In this document: positions 46,558 through 56,020 of the stretch, one piece after another
Position numbering within the stretch: the stretch's first letter is position 1
Layout: each line of letters begins with the position of its first letter
From: Hyphomicrobiales bacterium
GTDB lineage: Bacteria; Pseudomonadota; Alphaproteobacteria; Rhizobiales; Rhizobiaceae
Assembly: GCA_900468805.1 (NCBI GenBank)
Contig: UEIF01000007.1
Location: 152,114 to 216,113, forward strand
DNA: 64,000 nt
Direction of reading: 5' to 3'
Program-made: the position numbers and the translations under genes
Notes under the pieces: model-generated
Told to the model about the DNA's origin: nothing
Databases searched by the model: none
What the model saw: only the letters and a program-made list of their open reading frames with translations

Positions 46558-47355
46558 ATGGCACATGAACATAAGGGTACGGCGTTGGTTACGGGCGCAT
46601 CGTCGGGCATCGGCGCTGTTTACGCGCACCGGTTGGCAAAGCAAGGCTATAACCTCATCCTCGTCGCCCGCAACACTGAGCGGTTGAAGGCGCTGGCAAG
46701 CCGGCTGACCGATGAAACGGGCCGCACGGTCGAAACGATTTCCGCCGATCTCGGCAAGAAGGATGATCTCGCGAAGGTCGAGAAGGTGTTGAAGGAAGAC
46801 CATGGTATCACCCTGCTGGTCAACAATGCCGGCTTCGGCGGCACCGCACCGTTGCTCAACTCCGACATCGACAAGATGCAGGAGATGATCGAACTCAACG
46901 TGACCGCCCTGACGCGGCTGACCTATGCCGCCGTGCCAGGCCTCGTTGCCCGTGGTGGTGGGACGATCATCAACATTGCCTCGATCGTGGCGATCGCGCC
47001 CGAGGTCCTGAACGGTGTCTATGGTGGCACGAAAGCCTTCGTGCTGGCCTTCAGCCAGTCGCTGAAGCATGAGCTTGCCGACAAGAATATCCGTGTCCAG
47101 GCCGTATTGCCGGGCGCTACGGCCACGGAATTCTGGGGCATCGCCGGCACGCCGGTTGAACATCTGCCGGGCGAGATCGTCATGTCGGCGGAAAACATGG
47201 TCGATGCTTCGCTGGCAGGTCTTGCCGAGGGTGAATTTGCTACGATCCCGGCGCTCGAAGATGCCGGCTTGCTTGCTGCCTATGAACAGGCCCGCCAGGC
47301 GCTGATGCCGAACCTGTCGCGTTCGGCTCCGGCTCCGCGCTACAAGATCGCCTGA
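46558..47355 (+). CDS. Short-chain dehydrogenase/reductase
   Basis: 265 aa classical SDR. The cofactor motif TGASSGIG is at 12-19, NNAG at 89-92, catalytic Ser142, and Tyr155/Lys159 in YGGTK. It oxidises or reduces an unknown alcohol/carbonyl with NAD(P). The Arg following the second strand (LILVARN) favours NADP. It is divergent from the GlxA-type regulator and ends in a strong terminator. Confidence 0.92.
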   Translation: MAHEHKGTALVTGASSGIGAVYAHRLAKQGYNLILVARNTERLKALASRLTDETGRTVETISADLGKKDDLAKVEKVLKEDHGITLLVNNAGFGGTAPLLNSDIDKMQEMIELNVTALTRLTYAAVPGLVARGGGTIINIASIVAIAPEVLNGVYGGTKAFVLAFSQSLKHELADKNIRVQAVLPGATATEFWGIAGTPVEHLPGEIVMSAENMVDASLAGLAEGEFATIPALEDAGLLAAYEQARQALMPNLSRSAPAPRYKIA

Positions 47356-47374
47356 AGACGATCGATCGGGAACG

Positions 47375-47412
47375 ACATCGTCCGCGGCAGGTCGCTGCGG
47401 ACGATGTTTTCT
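47375..47412 (+). terminator. Intrinsic terminator of the SDR gene
   Basis: ACATCGTCCGC (47375-47385) pairs with GCGGACGATGT (47397-47407), an 11-bp perfect stem followed by TTTCT. It reaches the 3' end of the convergent hydrolase gene. Confidence 0.88.
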
Positions 47413-48439
47413 ATTGGGGGAGATCCGCGCGGAAGGCCGCTGCGACATTCTCTGCGAGGCGATCGTGGATGACCGTCCGGCTCGTTCTCTCGGGATCGTC
47501 ACAGAGAGGCTCTTCGCCTTCTTCCCGAAGGATGGGGGCGCCCGACGGCTTGCATTCGCTGAAGGCGCTGTATTGCGAAGCATCGGTGACGAGATCGAAG
47601 TGCGCGCCAGGTATAGCGCTCTTCAGGCCCGATGCGCGCAGCCCAGGCCAGATCTTCGCCGGTGTGCCGAGATTGATGAGCCGCACCGGGATCGATATGC
47701 GCTTGAGGCTGTCGGGTGCAAAATTCGCGCCGAATTCAGGATCAACGATGACAGCTGCCTTCACCCGCTGATCGAGATGAGAGCGAGCGATATTTTGCGG
47801 ATCGATGGAATGAAGATCAATGCCGGCGCCGGCGAATTCGGCGCAGTCGACGCCCGTGCCGTCGCTGTCGCAGGAGCGTGCGAAGCTTTCCGGATCGAGG
47901 CGACCGCCTGCGAGGGAGAGTGCAGACGTTCCGCCGACAAGGAAGCCCAGCACGCCGACGCGGCTACGGTCTATCTGGACAGGCAGTGAGCCGTCCTTCT
48001 CGATCGCCGTCAGCGCCGCCGAGAGATCGGCAGGCCGCAGCCATATTTCGTGGAGGCTCTCCTCGCTCGTCATCGTCTCCGGATCTGGTTGGCGCATCAT
48101 CGCCACCACGAAGCCTTTGGATGCGAGGCGCGACGCCATCCAGGCGCCGATGAACGGGCCGGATTTCAGGCCGCCATGGGAAAGCAGGATCAAGGGATGA
48201 TTGCCGGCAGCGGGAGGTGCGTCGTGCTGGGCTACCTCGCCTTTGAAAAGCGGGCTGTCGCCGATGAGGATGGGCGTTCCGCCCGCCGTCGCCGGATACC
48301 AGAGCGTGACGTCCATGACACCGCCGCGTTCCGGCACGGCGACCGAGAGGAAGGACAGGCCAATTGTGTCGGCCGCATGGGCCGGGGTGTTGGTGGCGAG
48401 GATGCAGGCCGACAGCAGCAGGGAGAGAAGATGTCTCAT
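47411..48439 (-). CDS. Exported alpha/beta hydrolase-fold protein lacking the nucleophile serine
   Basis: 342 aa from ATG 48439, giving a signal peptide (MRHLLSLLLSACILATNTPAHA-AD). The fold is that of predicted dienelactone hydrolases: oxyanion-loop LSHGGLKSG, then VGVLGFLVGGTSALSLAG, where the family normally has G-x-S-x-G. Here residue 167 is Leu (codon CTT), so the nucleophile is missing. The Asp region (SIPVRLINLGTP) is also weak, while PGAHFDLV retains the His. It may be inactive or work by a different mechanism. It is convergent with the SDR gene. Confidence 0.78.
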   Translation of the reverse strand: MRHLLSLLLSACILATNTPAHAADTIGLSFLSVAVPERGGVMDVTLWYPATAGGTPILIGDSPLFKGEVAQHDAPPAAGNHPLILLSHGGLKSGPFIGAWMASRLASKGFVVAMMRQPDPETMTSEESLHEIWLRPADLSAALTAIEKDGSLPVQIDRSRVGVLGFLVGGTSALSLAGGRLDPESFARSCDSDGTGVDCAEFAGAGIDLHSIDPQNIARSHLDQRVKAAVIVDPEFGANFAPDSLKRISIPVRLINLGTPAKIWPGLRASGLKSAIPGAHFDLVTDASQYSAFSECKPSGAPILREEGEEPLCDDPERTSRTVIHDRLAENVAAAFRADLPQ

Positions 48440-48567
48440 GGAAACCTCGGAACGAAGACCGCCACATGACGGCAAGACGAGGTTTCGCTATTTCCGAGGT
48501 AAGCGAGACCCCGATCACGATTGAGGTCGTTGCCGACCGCGATCAGGGTCTTCGAGGTTATCGGCTC

Positions 48568-49542
48568 TTAGCCGAAGCGTTCCAGTGCTGTGGTGAAGAC
48601 GTCGGCGTCGATATTGCCGCCTGACGTGACAACGATCGTCGTATCGCTATCCAGTTGATCGCCATGGAAAAGTGCTGCGGCAAGGGCAACGGCCCCGCCC
48701 GGCTCGACGACGATCTTGAGGCGGGTGAAGGCGAGGGCCACGGCGCGCAATGCCTCATCGTCGGTCACGACGACACCCTGTCCGGCCAGACGCTTGAGGA
48801 TCGGGAAGGTGATATTGCCCGGCTGCGGCGTAATGATCGCGTCGCAGATTGACCCGCTCAAGGTGGCGTTGCGCTCGATCTTGCCCGATGCAAGCGACCG
48901 CGTGGTGTCGTCGAAGTTTTCAGGTTCGCAGGGACGGACGCGGAAGCCCGGCGCACTTGCTTCCAATGCCAGGGCGATGCCCGAACTCAGACCGCCGCCG
49001 CCGCAGGGAACGAGGACTTCAGCGTTCTTGACGCCTTCCTCTTCGGCCTGTTCGGCGATTTCCAGCCCGGTCGTGCCCTGGCCGGCAATGACCAGCGGTT
49101 CGTCGAAAGGCTTGATGAGCGTCAGTCCGCGTTCGGCCGAAAGTCTTGCGCCGATCTCGTCGCGGTCTTCGTTGGCGCGGTCATAGAGCACCACTTCGGC
49201 GCCGAAGGCGCGCGTATTGGCAATCTTCAGCTTCGGCGCATCGCTCGGCATGATGATGACGCTGGGGACGCCATGCAAGCGTGCGGCAAGGGCGACACCC
49301 TGGGCATGATTGCCGGAGGAGAAGGCGATGACGCCCTTCTTGCGCAGTTCGGCATCGATGCCCGAGACGGCGGACCAGCCGCCGCGGAACTTGAAGGAGC
49401 CGGAATGCTGCAGGCATTCGGCCTTCACGAACAGCCGCCGGCCGGCGATTTCATCGAGGAAGGGGGAGGAGAGAAGCGGCGTGCGCCGCGCATGACCGCG
49501 CAGGCGAGCCCGGGCGGCAACGATCATTTCAATGGAAGCCAT
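48568..49542 (-). CDS. PLP-dependent threonine/serine dehydratase-like enzyme
   Basis: 324 aa from ATG 49542 (AGAGAT upstream). A fold-type II PLP enzyme: PLP lysine in SFKFRGG, SSGNHAQG phosphate-side motif, glycine loop CGGGGLSSG and TSGGNID near the C-terminus. The size and TSGGN ending match catabolic threonine dehydratase, serine racemase and threo-3-hydroxyaspartate dehydratase. No C-terminal ACT domain is present, so it is not isoleucine-feedback-regulated. The exact substrate is not fixed. Confidence 0.9.
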   Translation of the reverse strand: MASIEMIVAARARLRGHARRTPLLSSPFLDEIAGRRLFVKAECLQHSGSFKFRGGWSAVSGIDAELRKKGVIAFSSGNHAQGVALAARLHGVPSVIIMPSDAPKLKIANTRAFGAEVVLYDRANEDRDEIGARLSAERGLTLIKPFDEPLVIAGQGTTGLEIAEQAEEEGVKNAEVLVPCGGGGLSSGIALALEASAPGFRVRPCEPENFDDTTRSLASGKIERNATLSGSICDAIITPQPGNITFPILKRLAGQGVVVTDDEALRAVALAFTRLKIVVEPGGAVALAAALFHGDQLDSDTTIVVTSGGNIDADVFTTALERFG

Positions 49543-49611
49543 GGGAATCTCTTTTTGCTGAATGCCGCTCATGCATAGAGCGCGCATCTTTGCTTGTGAA
49601 CGGCGACTTTG

Positions 49612-50673
49612 TCACGGTGACATGAATATGACATTGGACGCCGTGCCACCCGATTCCCGCAGGACGCGCCGTTTTCTGAACTGGGACGGGCTTTCGCCAT
49701 TCATACGCGCGAATTCGCGGTTGAAGTTGGATTTGCTGATGAAGCCGGAGTCGAACATCACCTGCGTTATCGGATGATCGGTGCCGATGAGTTGCTCGCA
49801 GGCGGCGCGAATGCGGAAGTCGTTCACATATTGCGAGACGCTCATGCCGTGGATGCGGTTGACGGCGGTAGAGACGCGCCGGGCAGGCAAGTTCATCTTG
49901 CGGGCGATACGGGTCAGATTGAGATCGGGATCGCGATAGAGCTGACGGACGCGCATCAGCGTATCGAGGGCATCGGCGACGGCCCCGTCTTCTTCCGTTG
50001 CCGGTGGCGGTGGAGGCGGCTCGGCGGATGTCGCTTCGACACTGCTGCCGCCGCTTGCCACCGAAGCGGCGGTGCCGAGGATCAGCAGCGCGATAACGTT
50101 GCCGAGTGCGACGATGGCGCCGGCATGGATGCCGCCGGTCTTGGTGAAGTCGAAGCTGATGATGACATCGGTGATGGCTGAGGCGATGAGGGCAAAGCCG
50201 GTGATCTGCAGCGAACGGTAGGAGAGCACGGCGCCATCGAGGCGGGAGGATACCAGCGCATCCGGGCCATGTCGGGCAAGCCAGAGCAGGGCGGCGCCGT
50301 AGCCGAGAAAGATCAGGATGATGGCAAGGCTGATCGGTTCGGGATAGAGGGCGATGAAGATAGCGATTGCCGCCGTCGGCAGAAGATGCGGCCAAAAACT
50401 GGCAAGGGTGGGCTGCTCCTCCATGGCGAGCCCCTTGAAACAGACCCAAGCAAGGGCCGCGATCATCGTCGCCATCAGCGATTGCAACGGCATGATATCG
50501 ATGATGTCGTAGCCCCAGCGGATGCCGATGATCACGGATTGGAAGATGTAGAACCCGATCAGCAGCAGGAAAGGCCGCCTTTCCGCAAGCGATCCGTCAC
50601 CCTGCCGCAGCATGCGGATCAGTAGAATAGAAAGCAGCAGAGCCACGACGAAGGGTAAGGGAACGAAGATCAT
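49612..50673 (-). CDS. Membrane-anchored AraC-family regulator
   Basis: 353 aa from ATG 50673; the frame continues to 50808 but those residues are Arg/Ser-rich and would leave only 16 bp before the divergent gene, so the inner start (MIFVPLPFVV) is preferred. About seven hydrophobic segments (residues 1-225) are followed by a linker with PPPPPP and a C-terminal AraC double HTH (about 255-350; LNLTRIARKMNLPARRVSTAV and ITQVMFDSGFISKSNFNREF). It probably senses an envelope or extracellular signal directly. The divergent neighbour at 50825 is a candidate target. Confidence 0.85.
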   Translation of the reverse strand: MIFVPLPFVVALLLSILLIRMLRQGDGSLAERRPFLLLIGFYIFQSVIIGIRWGYDIIDIMPLQSLMATMIAALAWVCFKGLAMEEQPTLASFWPHLLPTAAIAIFIALYPEPISLAIILIFLGYGAALLWLARHGPDALVSSRLDGAVLSYRSLQITGFALIASAITDVIISFDFTKTGGIHAGAIVALGNVIALLILGTAASVASGGSSVEATSAEPPPPPPATEEDGAVADALDTLMRVRQLYRDPDLNLTRIARKMNLPARRVSTAVNRIHGMSVSQYVNDFRIRAACEQLIGTDHPITQVMFDSGFISKSNFNREFARMNGESPSQFRKRRVLRESGGTASNVIFMSP

Positions 50674-50824
50674 CGGCGATATCCGGACAGCGACAATGAC
50701 CGTCAGAATGAACCCGATTGCGTTCGCGGTCGACCCGGATCGTGATCGAGGTCTCGAAATGGTGCCTGAAAATCCATCCTGAAAGTGTCCTCGACGGGAG
50801 GGCTTCATTCATGGACGGATTTCG

Positions 50825-51532
50825 ATGATCATTCTTCTTGTGATGCCGGTGTTTCTGGCTGCCTCCGTTTCCGCTCTGCCGGACAAGGTATCGACGGCTG
50901 CAATTCCCGATCTTTCCGGTGTGCGGGCGGTTGCCATCAGCGGTGATGCAAGCTCGATCAACATCACCACGCGAAGCGACCGGCCCTATGGGGCATCGCT
51001 CATTGGGCGACGGAAGGGCTGGTTCTCATCCTGGTATTCGAGCTGGTACTTTATCGATTGCCGCGACAACAGCGATATGAGGGTCGAAGGAACGATATTG
51101 CATATCGACATCGCCGCATCGTCCTGGCTGGATCCGTCCGATTGCATGATCGAGGTCAATGCCAACGTGCCGGCGGGTGCAGCCCTCAGGATCGACCAGA
51201 ATGCTTTCTCGGCCAAGCTCAATGGCCATTTCTCCGACCTTGTCATCGCCGGAAAGGCAGCAGACATCACCCTCGATGGACATGCCGGAAGTGTCGATAT
51301 CCGCGCCGATGCGGTCAGGGCTTCCCTTGATTTCGACAGAGTCGAAGCGGACGAGAACGTATCGATCCGCGCTCGTGCACTGGACGCCTATCTCGGGTTC
51401 GGAGACAGTGTACCTGTGGACTACAAGGTGACGGCAAAGGCTTCCTGGGTCGATGCGATGCAGCCGAGCGTGCCGGGTGCCATGCCGCGCGTCGAGATCG
51501 ACGGCGATTTCGTTCGGGTCAGGATCCGCTGA
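50825..51532 (+). CDS. Hypothetical secreted protein
   Basis: 235 aa with an N-terminal signal sequence (MIILLVMPVFLAASVSALP). No family is recognised with confidence. The mature part has repeated short beta-strand-like stretches with alternating Val/Ile/Asp (DLVIAGKAADITLDGHAGSV, VSIRARALDAYLGFG), suggesting a beta-helix like the DUF2807/DUF4097 adhesin-type folds, and two Cys (FIDCRD, SDCMIE). It is divergent from the membrane-anchored AraC gene and convergent with ggt. Confidence 0.65.
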   Translation: MIILLVMPVFLAASVSALPDKVSTAAIPDLSGVRAVAISGDASSINITTRSDRPYGASLIGRRKGWFSSWYSSWYFIDCRDNSDMRVEGTILHIDIAASSWLDPSDCMIEVNANVPAGAALRIDQNAFSAKLNGHFSDLVIAGKAADITLDGHAGSVDIRADAVRASLDFDRVEADENVSIRARALDAYLGFGDSVPVDYKVTAKASWVDAMQPSVPGAMPRVEIDGDFVRVRIR

Positions 51533-51541
51533 GGCGGCTGT

Positions 51542-53284
51542 TCAATAGCCGTTGGCGGAGCCTTCGGTCGCGCGGTTGTCCATTGCGCCATTATAGCGAG
51601 CGCCGCCGCCCTTCTCGATTGCCGCGAGGCTCTTGCCGCCAACGAGAATGCCGGCGGCCTGTCCCCAGACCGGAGCACCATTGCCGCCATCGAGCTTGTA
51701 ACCCATCTCCGCAAGCGCCTTTTCGGTATCCGGAGAGAGCGCAAAGGGCTCCAGGTAGACGGTGTCCGGCTGCCATTGGTGATGGATGCGCGGGGCGTTG
51801 ACCGCCTGACTGATGTCCATGCCGAAATCGACAACGTTGAGGATCGCTTCCAGCGTGATGGTGATGATGCGCGAGCCGCCGGGGCTGCCGATCACCATGA
51901 AGGGCTTGCCATCCTTGGTGACGATCGTCGGGCTCATGGAAGAAAGCGGCGTCTTCTTCGGTGCGATGGCATTGGCCTCGCCCTGCACAAGGCCATAGAG
52001 GTTCGGGACGCCGGGCTTGGAGGTGAAGTCGTCCATCTCGTTGTTGAGCAGCACCCCGGTGCCGGGAGCGACCACGCCGGCGCCGAAGGAGCCGTTCAGC
52101 GTATAGGTCACGGCGACGGCATTGCCCTCGTCATCGACAACAGAATAATGCGTCGTCTCCGTGCTTTCCTTGCCGCCGAGCGGCTTCAGATTGGCCGAAG
52201 TACCCGCCTTGTAAGGATTGATTTTGGAGCGGATTTCCTTGGCGTAGCTCTTGTCCAGCAGCTTGGAGACGGGATTGTCGATGAAGTCAGGATCGCCGAG
52301 CGCGGCGTTGCGGTCAACATAGGCATAGCGCATGGCCTCGACCATGATATGCACGGCTTCGGCCGATCCATAGCCAAGATAAGAGAGCGGATAGCCTTCG
52401 AGGACGTTCAGGATCTCGCAGATGATGACGCCGCCGGAGGAGGGCGGCGGCGAGGAAATGATGTCATAGCCGCGGTAATTGCATTCGATCGGCTTCAGTT
52501 CCCGCACCTTGTACTGCTCGAAATCTTCCTTGGCGAGGATGCCGCCCTTGGCCTGGCTCGCCTTGACGATCGCATCGGCCGGTGCGCCCCTATAGAAGGC
52601 GTCGCTGCCTTTTTCGGAGATCGACTGCAGGACGGCGGCAAGGTCTGGCTGCACCAGTTTTTCACCGGGTGAGTAGGGGCTGCCGCCGGGCTTCAGGAAT
52701 ATTTTTGCGGCCTCTTCATCCTTGGCGAGCCGCTTGGCGCCGCCGGCAAAGCTTGCCGTATCACCCTGTTCCAGCGCGAAGCCGTCTTTCGCATATTTTA
52801 GGGCCGGCGCGATCAGTTCCTCGCGGGGCTTCGTGCCGTATTTCTCGCGTGCGGTCTCGAAGCCCATGACAGAACCCGGTGTGCCGATGGCGAGATAGCC
52901 GTCGAGGCTGGCGCGGGGAACGATATCGCCCTTGGCATCGAGATACATGGTCTTGGTAGCGGCGAGTGGTGCGCGTTCGCGGAAATCGAGGAAGGTCGTG
53001 CGTCCGTCCTTCAGGCGGATCGTCATGAACCCGCCGCCACCGAGATTGCCGGCCGTCGGATAGACGACAGCAAGCGCATAACCGACCGCGACCGCGGCAT
53101 CGACAGCATTGCCGCCGCTTTTGAGCACGTCGACGCCGACATCGGTTGCCAGATGCTGGGCAGTCACGACCATGCCATGTTCAGCCTCGACGGGCGCGGG
53201 CGAAGCGGCAAAGGCCGGCAATGGCGCGAGGCAAAGCGAGATGGTGGCGAGAATGGCGATGTATTGTCTGTGATGGCGGTCCAT
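51542..53284 (-). CDS. ggt: Gamma-glutamyltranspeptidase
   Basis: 580 aa. The signal peptide ends near APLPAFA-AS. The precursor is cleaved before the catalytic Thr in TTHYSVVD (around residue 376), giving large and small subunits; GGGGFMTIRL-type loop, SSPPPSSGGV and GSPGGSRII are the other hallmarks. It transfers or hydrolyses gamma-glutamyl groups, for example of glutathione, in the periplasm. It is convergent with the secreted unknown and followed upstream by an unrelated HxlR gene. Confidence 0.94.
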   Translation of the reverse strand: MDRHHRQYIAILATISLCLAPLPAFAASPAPVEAEHGMVVTAQHLATDVGVDVLKSGGNAVDAAVAVGYALAVVYPTAGNLGGGGFMTIRLKDGRTTFLDFRERAPLAATKTMYLDAKGDIVPRASLDGYLAIGTPGSVMGFETAREKYGTKPREELIAPALKYAKDGFALEQGDTASFAGGAKRLAKDEEAAKIFLKPGGSPYSPGEKLVQPDLAAVLQSISEKGSDAFYRGAPADAIVKASQAKGGILAKEDFEQYKVRELKPIECNYRGYDIISSPPPSSGGVIICEILNVLEGYPLSYLGYGSAEAVHIMVEAMRYAYVDRNAALGDPDFIDNPVSKLLDKSYAKEIRSKINPYKAGTSANLKPLGGKESTETTHYSVVDDEGNAVAVTYTLNGSFGAGVVAPGTGVLLNNEMDDFTSKPGVPNLYGLVQGEANAIAPKKTPLSSMSPTIVTKDGKPFMVIGSPGGSRIITITLEAILNVVDFGMDISQAVNAPRIHHQWQPDTVYLEPFALSPDTEKALAEMGYKLDGGNGAPVWGQAAGILVGGKSLAAIEKGGGARYNGAMDNRATEGSANGY

Positions 53285-53351
53285 GAATTTCCCCTCGAAG
53301 GACGGCGATGGGAAAGATATGGCGTCGCGGCTGCAGCCGGCAATGTTGAAG

Positions 53352-53705
53352 TCAGAGGCTTTCTTCAGGAATGAAGACCATGCCGGTCAGGTCCTTGTCC
53401 TTCAAGGCCGCCCATTTCAAAAGGGCGTCCAAAGCAGGGCAAAGGGCTTGGCCCCAGTCAGTCAGGCGATACTCCACCTTGGGCGGCACCTGATGATGGA
53501 CAATGCGCAGCACGATGCCGTCATTTTCCATCTGGCGAAGTTGTTGGATCAGCATCTTCTGCGAGATGGCAGGTATGGCCCGTTCGAGATCGGAAAAGCG
53601 CAGCACCTTGCCGCCGAATAGGTGGAAAAGAATGATGAGCTTCCAGCGCCCTTCCAGAATCTTCAATACGTTCTCGACGCCGGTTGCGGCGGAATAGGGT
53701 GTCAT
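53352..53705 (-). CDS. HxlR-family transcriptional regulator
   Basis: 117 aa. Winged helix: ILEGRWKLIILFHLFGGKVLRFSDLERAIPAISQKML over residues 17-53, and YRLTDWGQALCPAL at the C-terminal side. No Cys near the N-terminus, so a YodB/HypR-type thiol switch is unlikely; the only Cys is in ALCPAL. It is divergent from the NTF2-SDR pair, with a GTAC-containing inverted repeat in the shared region. Confidence 0.92.
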   Translation of the reverse strand: MTPYSAATGVENVLKILEGRWKLIILFHLFGGKVLRFSDLERAIPAISQKMLIQQLRQMENDGIVLRIVHHQVPPKVEYRLTDWGQALCPALDALLKWAALKDKDLTGMVFIPEESL

Positions 53706-53709
53706 CGCA

Positions 53710-53733
53710 GTACCTTACTTTCAGGTAAGTACC
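53710..53733. promoter_or_regulatory. Inverted repeat between HxlR and NTF2-SDR genes
   Basis: GTACCTTAC-TTTCAG-GTAAGTAC (53710-53732) is nearly symmetrical, with GTAC ends typical of HxlR operators, and a further TACCTGAC partial repeat follows. It covers the HxlR start region, implying autoregulation and control of the divergent pair. Confidence 0.7.
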
Positions 53734-53811
53734 TGACTTTTTTGTAGGTTCTTGTCATCTGGTAAGCCTATGCCCATTCTTTTCGCGGAGCAACCGAACA
53801 GGAGTTTCCGA

Positions 53812-54141
53812 ATGAGTATAGAGCTTCCGAAACCGATGGCCGCCTATTACGCCGCCAAGAATCAGAAGGATGTCGAGAGCATGCTTGCCTGCTTTGCAGC
53901 AGATGCCATCGTGCACGATGAGGGCGAGGACAGGCGCGGTCATATCGAAATCCGCGAATGGATGGAGGAGACGACGCGTAAATATGGTGTGACGGTCGAT
54001 CCCAGGGAGATTTCCGGCGACGCTGATAAACCGGTTGTAGCTGCGCTGGTCGCCGGCAATTTTCCGGGCAGCCCTGTCACCCTATACTATCACTTCACGC
54101 TTGCCGGCGACGCCATCACGCATCTGGAGATCAACCCATGA
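53812..54141 (+). CDS. NTF2-like/SnoaL-type small protein
   Basis: 109 aa from ATG 53812 (AGGAG nearby); the frame extends to 53752. [30 protein letters not shown] and a beta-rich second half are the NTF2/SnoaL fold with a polar pocket. Members include ketosteroid isomerase-like and polyketide cyclase-like enzymes. Its stop overlaps the SDR start (ATGA at 54138-54141), so it is coupled to that gene, and a joint role on the same substrate is likely. Confidence 0.85.
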   Translation: MSIELPKPMAAYYAAKNQKDVESMLACFAADAIVHDEGEDRRGHIEIREWMEETTRKYGVTVDPREISGDADKPVVAALVAGNFPGSPVTLYYHFTLAGDAITHLEINP

Positions 54142-54941
54142 TGGTCGCACCGGCTTTATCGTTCGACCCGACCGAGTTCAGCGGCAAGCGTGTCCTTGTC
54201 ACCGGTGGTACGAAGGGCATGGGCGAAGCGATTGTGCGGCGACTTTCCGCAGGCGGCGCGAAGGTCGCGACGACTGCACGCTCGCCGCTGCCCGAGGGTC
54301 AAGTGCCGACGCTCTTCGTTCAGGCCGATATCAGCACGTCGGAAGGCGTGAACGCAGTCGCGTCGAGGGTGCTTGAGGCCTTCGACGGTCTCGATATTCT
54401 CGTCAACAATGTCGGTGGTTCATCGGCACCAAGTGGCGGTTTTGCCGCGTTGACGGATGAGCACTGGCAGGCAGACGTAAATGCCAATCTGATGGCGCCG
54501 GTACGCCTCGACCGGGTATTTCTGCCCGGCATGATCGAGCGCGGCCACGGCGTCATCATTCATATATCCTCGATCCAGAGACGATTGCCCCTGTATGAAG
54601 CGACTCTCGCTTACGCGGCGGCCAAGGCCGGATTGTCGAATTACAGCAAGGGATTGTCGAAAGAGGTTGGCCCAAAGGGCGTTCGGGTGAATGCCATAGC
54701 ACCTGGCTTCATCGAAACCACGGCCGCCACGGCGCTGATCCGGCGTATCGCCGAGGAGGCCGGCACCGACGAGGATGGCGGTCGCAAACTGCTGATGGAT
54801 TCACTCGGCGGCATATCAATCGGCCGGCCGGGTCGCCCGGAAGAGGTGGCGGAGCTCGTTGCCTTCCTGGCCTCGCCCCGCGCCGCTTCCATTCATGGTG
54901 CGGAATATACGATCGACGGCGGCACCGTTCCGACGGTTTGA
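54138..54941 (+). CDS. Short-chain dehydrogenase/reductase
   Basis: 267 aa. Cofactor motif TGGTKGMG (about 21-28), NNVGG in the place of NNAGG, catalytic YAAAK, and the usual C-terminal [14 protein letters not shown]. It is second gene of a coupled NTF2-SDR pair under probable HxlR control. Its last 49 bp are antisense to the 3' end of the convergent alpha/beta hydrolase gene. Confidence 0.92.
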   Translation: MMVAPALSFDPTEFSGKRVLVTGGTKGMGEAIVRRLSAGGAKVATTARSPLPEGQVPTLFVQADISTSEGVNAVASRVLEAFDGLDILVNNVGGSSAPSGGFAALTDEHWQADVNANLMAPVRLDRVFLPGMIERGHGVIIHISSIQRRLPLYEATLAYAAAKAGLSNYSKGLSKEVGPKGVRVNAIAPGFIETTAATALIRRIAEEAGTDEDGGRKLLMDSLGGISIGRPGRPEEVAELVAFLASPRAASIHGAEYTIDGGTVPTV

Positions 54942-55942
54942 TCGATGGAAGAGCCGGCCATCCGCTCCTCCGCCTTGCGGGCGATTGCCGCAAGGTCGCG
55001 CGGCCTGCCGGCAATCTTCTCCAAAGCGGCAATGGCGACGTCGGTCGCAAGGTAATCCGGCTTGTGGCCGACGCCTTTGACCGTGATGAGTTCGGATCCC
55101 CTGATGTCCCGCGCCAGTCCCCGCGAATGCAGGTGCTCCCAGACGATCTCGTCCTTGTCGCCGGTGATGATGACCGTCGGCGCGTCGATCTCGGAATAGT
55201 GCTGCGCGTTGGCCGTCAGATATTCGTGGAGCCGTTTGAAGTCGACGGCATTGTTGTAAAAGGCGCGTGGCCGCAGCACCAGCGACGGGCCGGTTCTGGC
55301 TATGTAGTCGGCAGGCCGGGGATTGGGACGGAAGACGTTCACCGTGCCGCGCTCCAGCCGCCGCAGGCCGAGAGGCACGACGACCGCATGATTGAACAGC
55401 CAGCCGATGATCGGTGCAGTGGCGACGTGATAATACCAGTCGATGCCGCCTGGCCACGGATGGGTGGCCGGCGCCAGGAACAGGAGACCTGCCGTCTTGT
55501 CCGGGTGCCGGACGCCGAACGCCGCGGCAATCGCGCCGCCGAAGGAATGGCCGATGATAACAGCTCTTTTGACGCCTCGCTTTTCCATAAGGCTGGCGAT
55601 GGCGTCGGCCTGACCTGAGGGCAGGGCATTTTCCGGCCCGCCGCGTTCCGAATAGCCATGACCGGGGCGATCGACGAAGAGCATCTCGGCGCGGCCTTCG
55701 AGGGGTTTCAAGAATGCGCCGGTCTGGTCCAGCAAGTTGCCGCTTGCGCCATGAATGAAGACCAGGGGCGGAAGATCGGCGGTGTCGGGGCGCGGAACAT
55801 GTACGGCATTCATGCGATAGCCGCCAATATCGGTCAGTTCGCCGATATTGGGGTAGACATGTTCGAACTGGCGGGCCTTGTAGGAGGAATAGCCAATGGC
55901 CGCAGCGATGGGAGCGAGAAGGGCAGAGACTTCGGTAAGCAT
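54893..55942 (-). CDS. Alpha/beta hydrolase
   Basis: 349 aa. Oxyanion HGASGN near 64, nucleophile Ser133 in GHSFGG, acid in GDKDEIV and catalytic His in VGHKPDY: a full triad. One N-terminal hydrophobic stretch ([14 protein letters not shown]) may act as a membrane anchor. [11 protein letters not shown] is typical of epoxide-hydrolase/haloalkane-dehalogenase-like members. The substrate is unknown. The last 49 bp overlap the convergent SDR gene. Confidence 0.87.
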   Translation of the reverse strand: MLTEVSALLAPIAAAIGYSSYKARQFEHVYPNIGELTDIGGYRMNAVHVPRPDTADLPPLVFIHGASGNLLDQTGAFLKPLEGRAEMLFVDRPGHGYSERGGPENALPSGQADAIASLMEKRGVKRAVIIGHSFGGAIAAAFGVRHPDKTAGLLFLAPATHPWPGGIDWYYHVATAPIIGWLFNHAVVVPLGLRRLERGTVNVFRPNPRPADYIARTGPSLVLRPRAFYNNAVDFKRLHEYLTANAQHYSEIDAPTVIITGDKDEIVWEHLHSRGLARDIRGSELITVKGVGHKPDYLATDVAIAALEKIAGRPRDLAAIARKAEERMAGSSIDQTVGTVPPSIVYSAP

Positions 55943-56020
55943 GGCTTCAACCGCACAGGGACCATATCATCGAGCTAAGATCGTGCGTCTTCTTACGCCG
56001 TCAAGTGCGCGCCGGATTTG

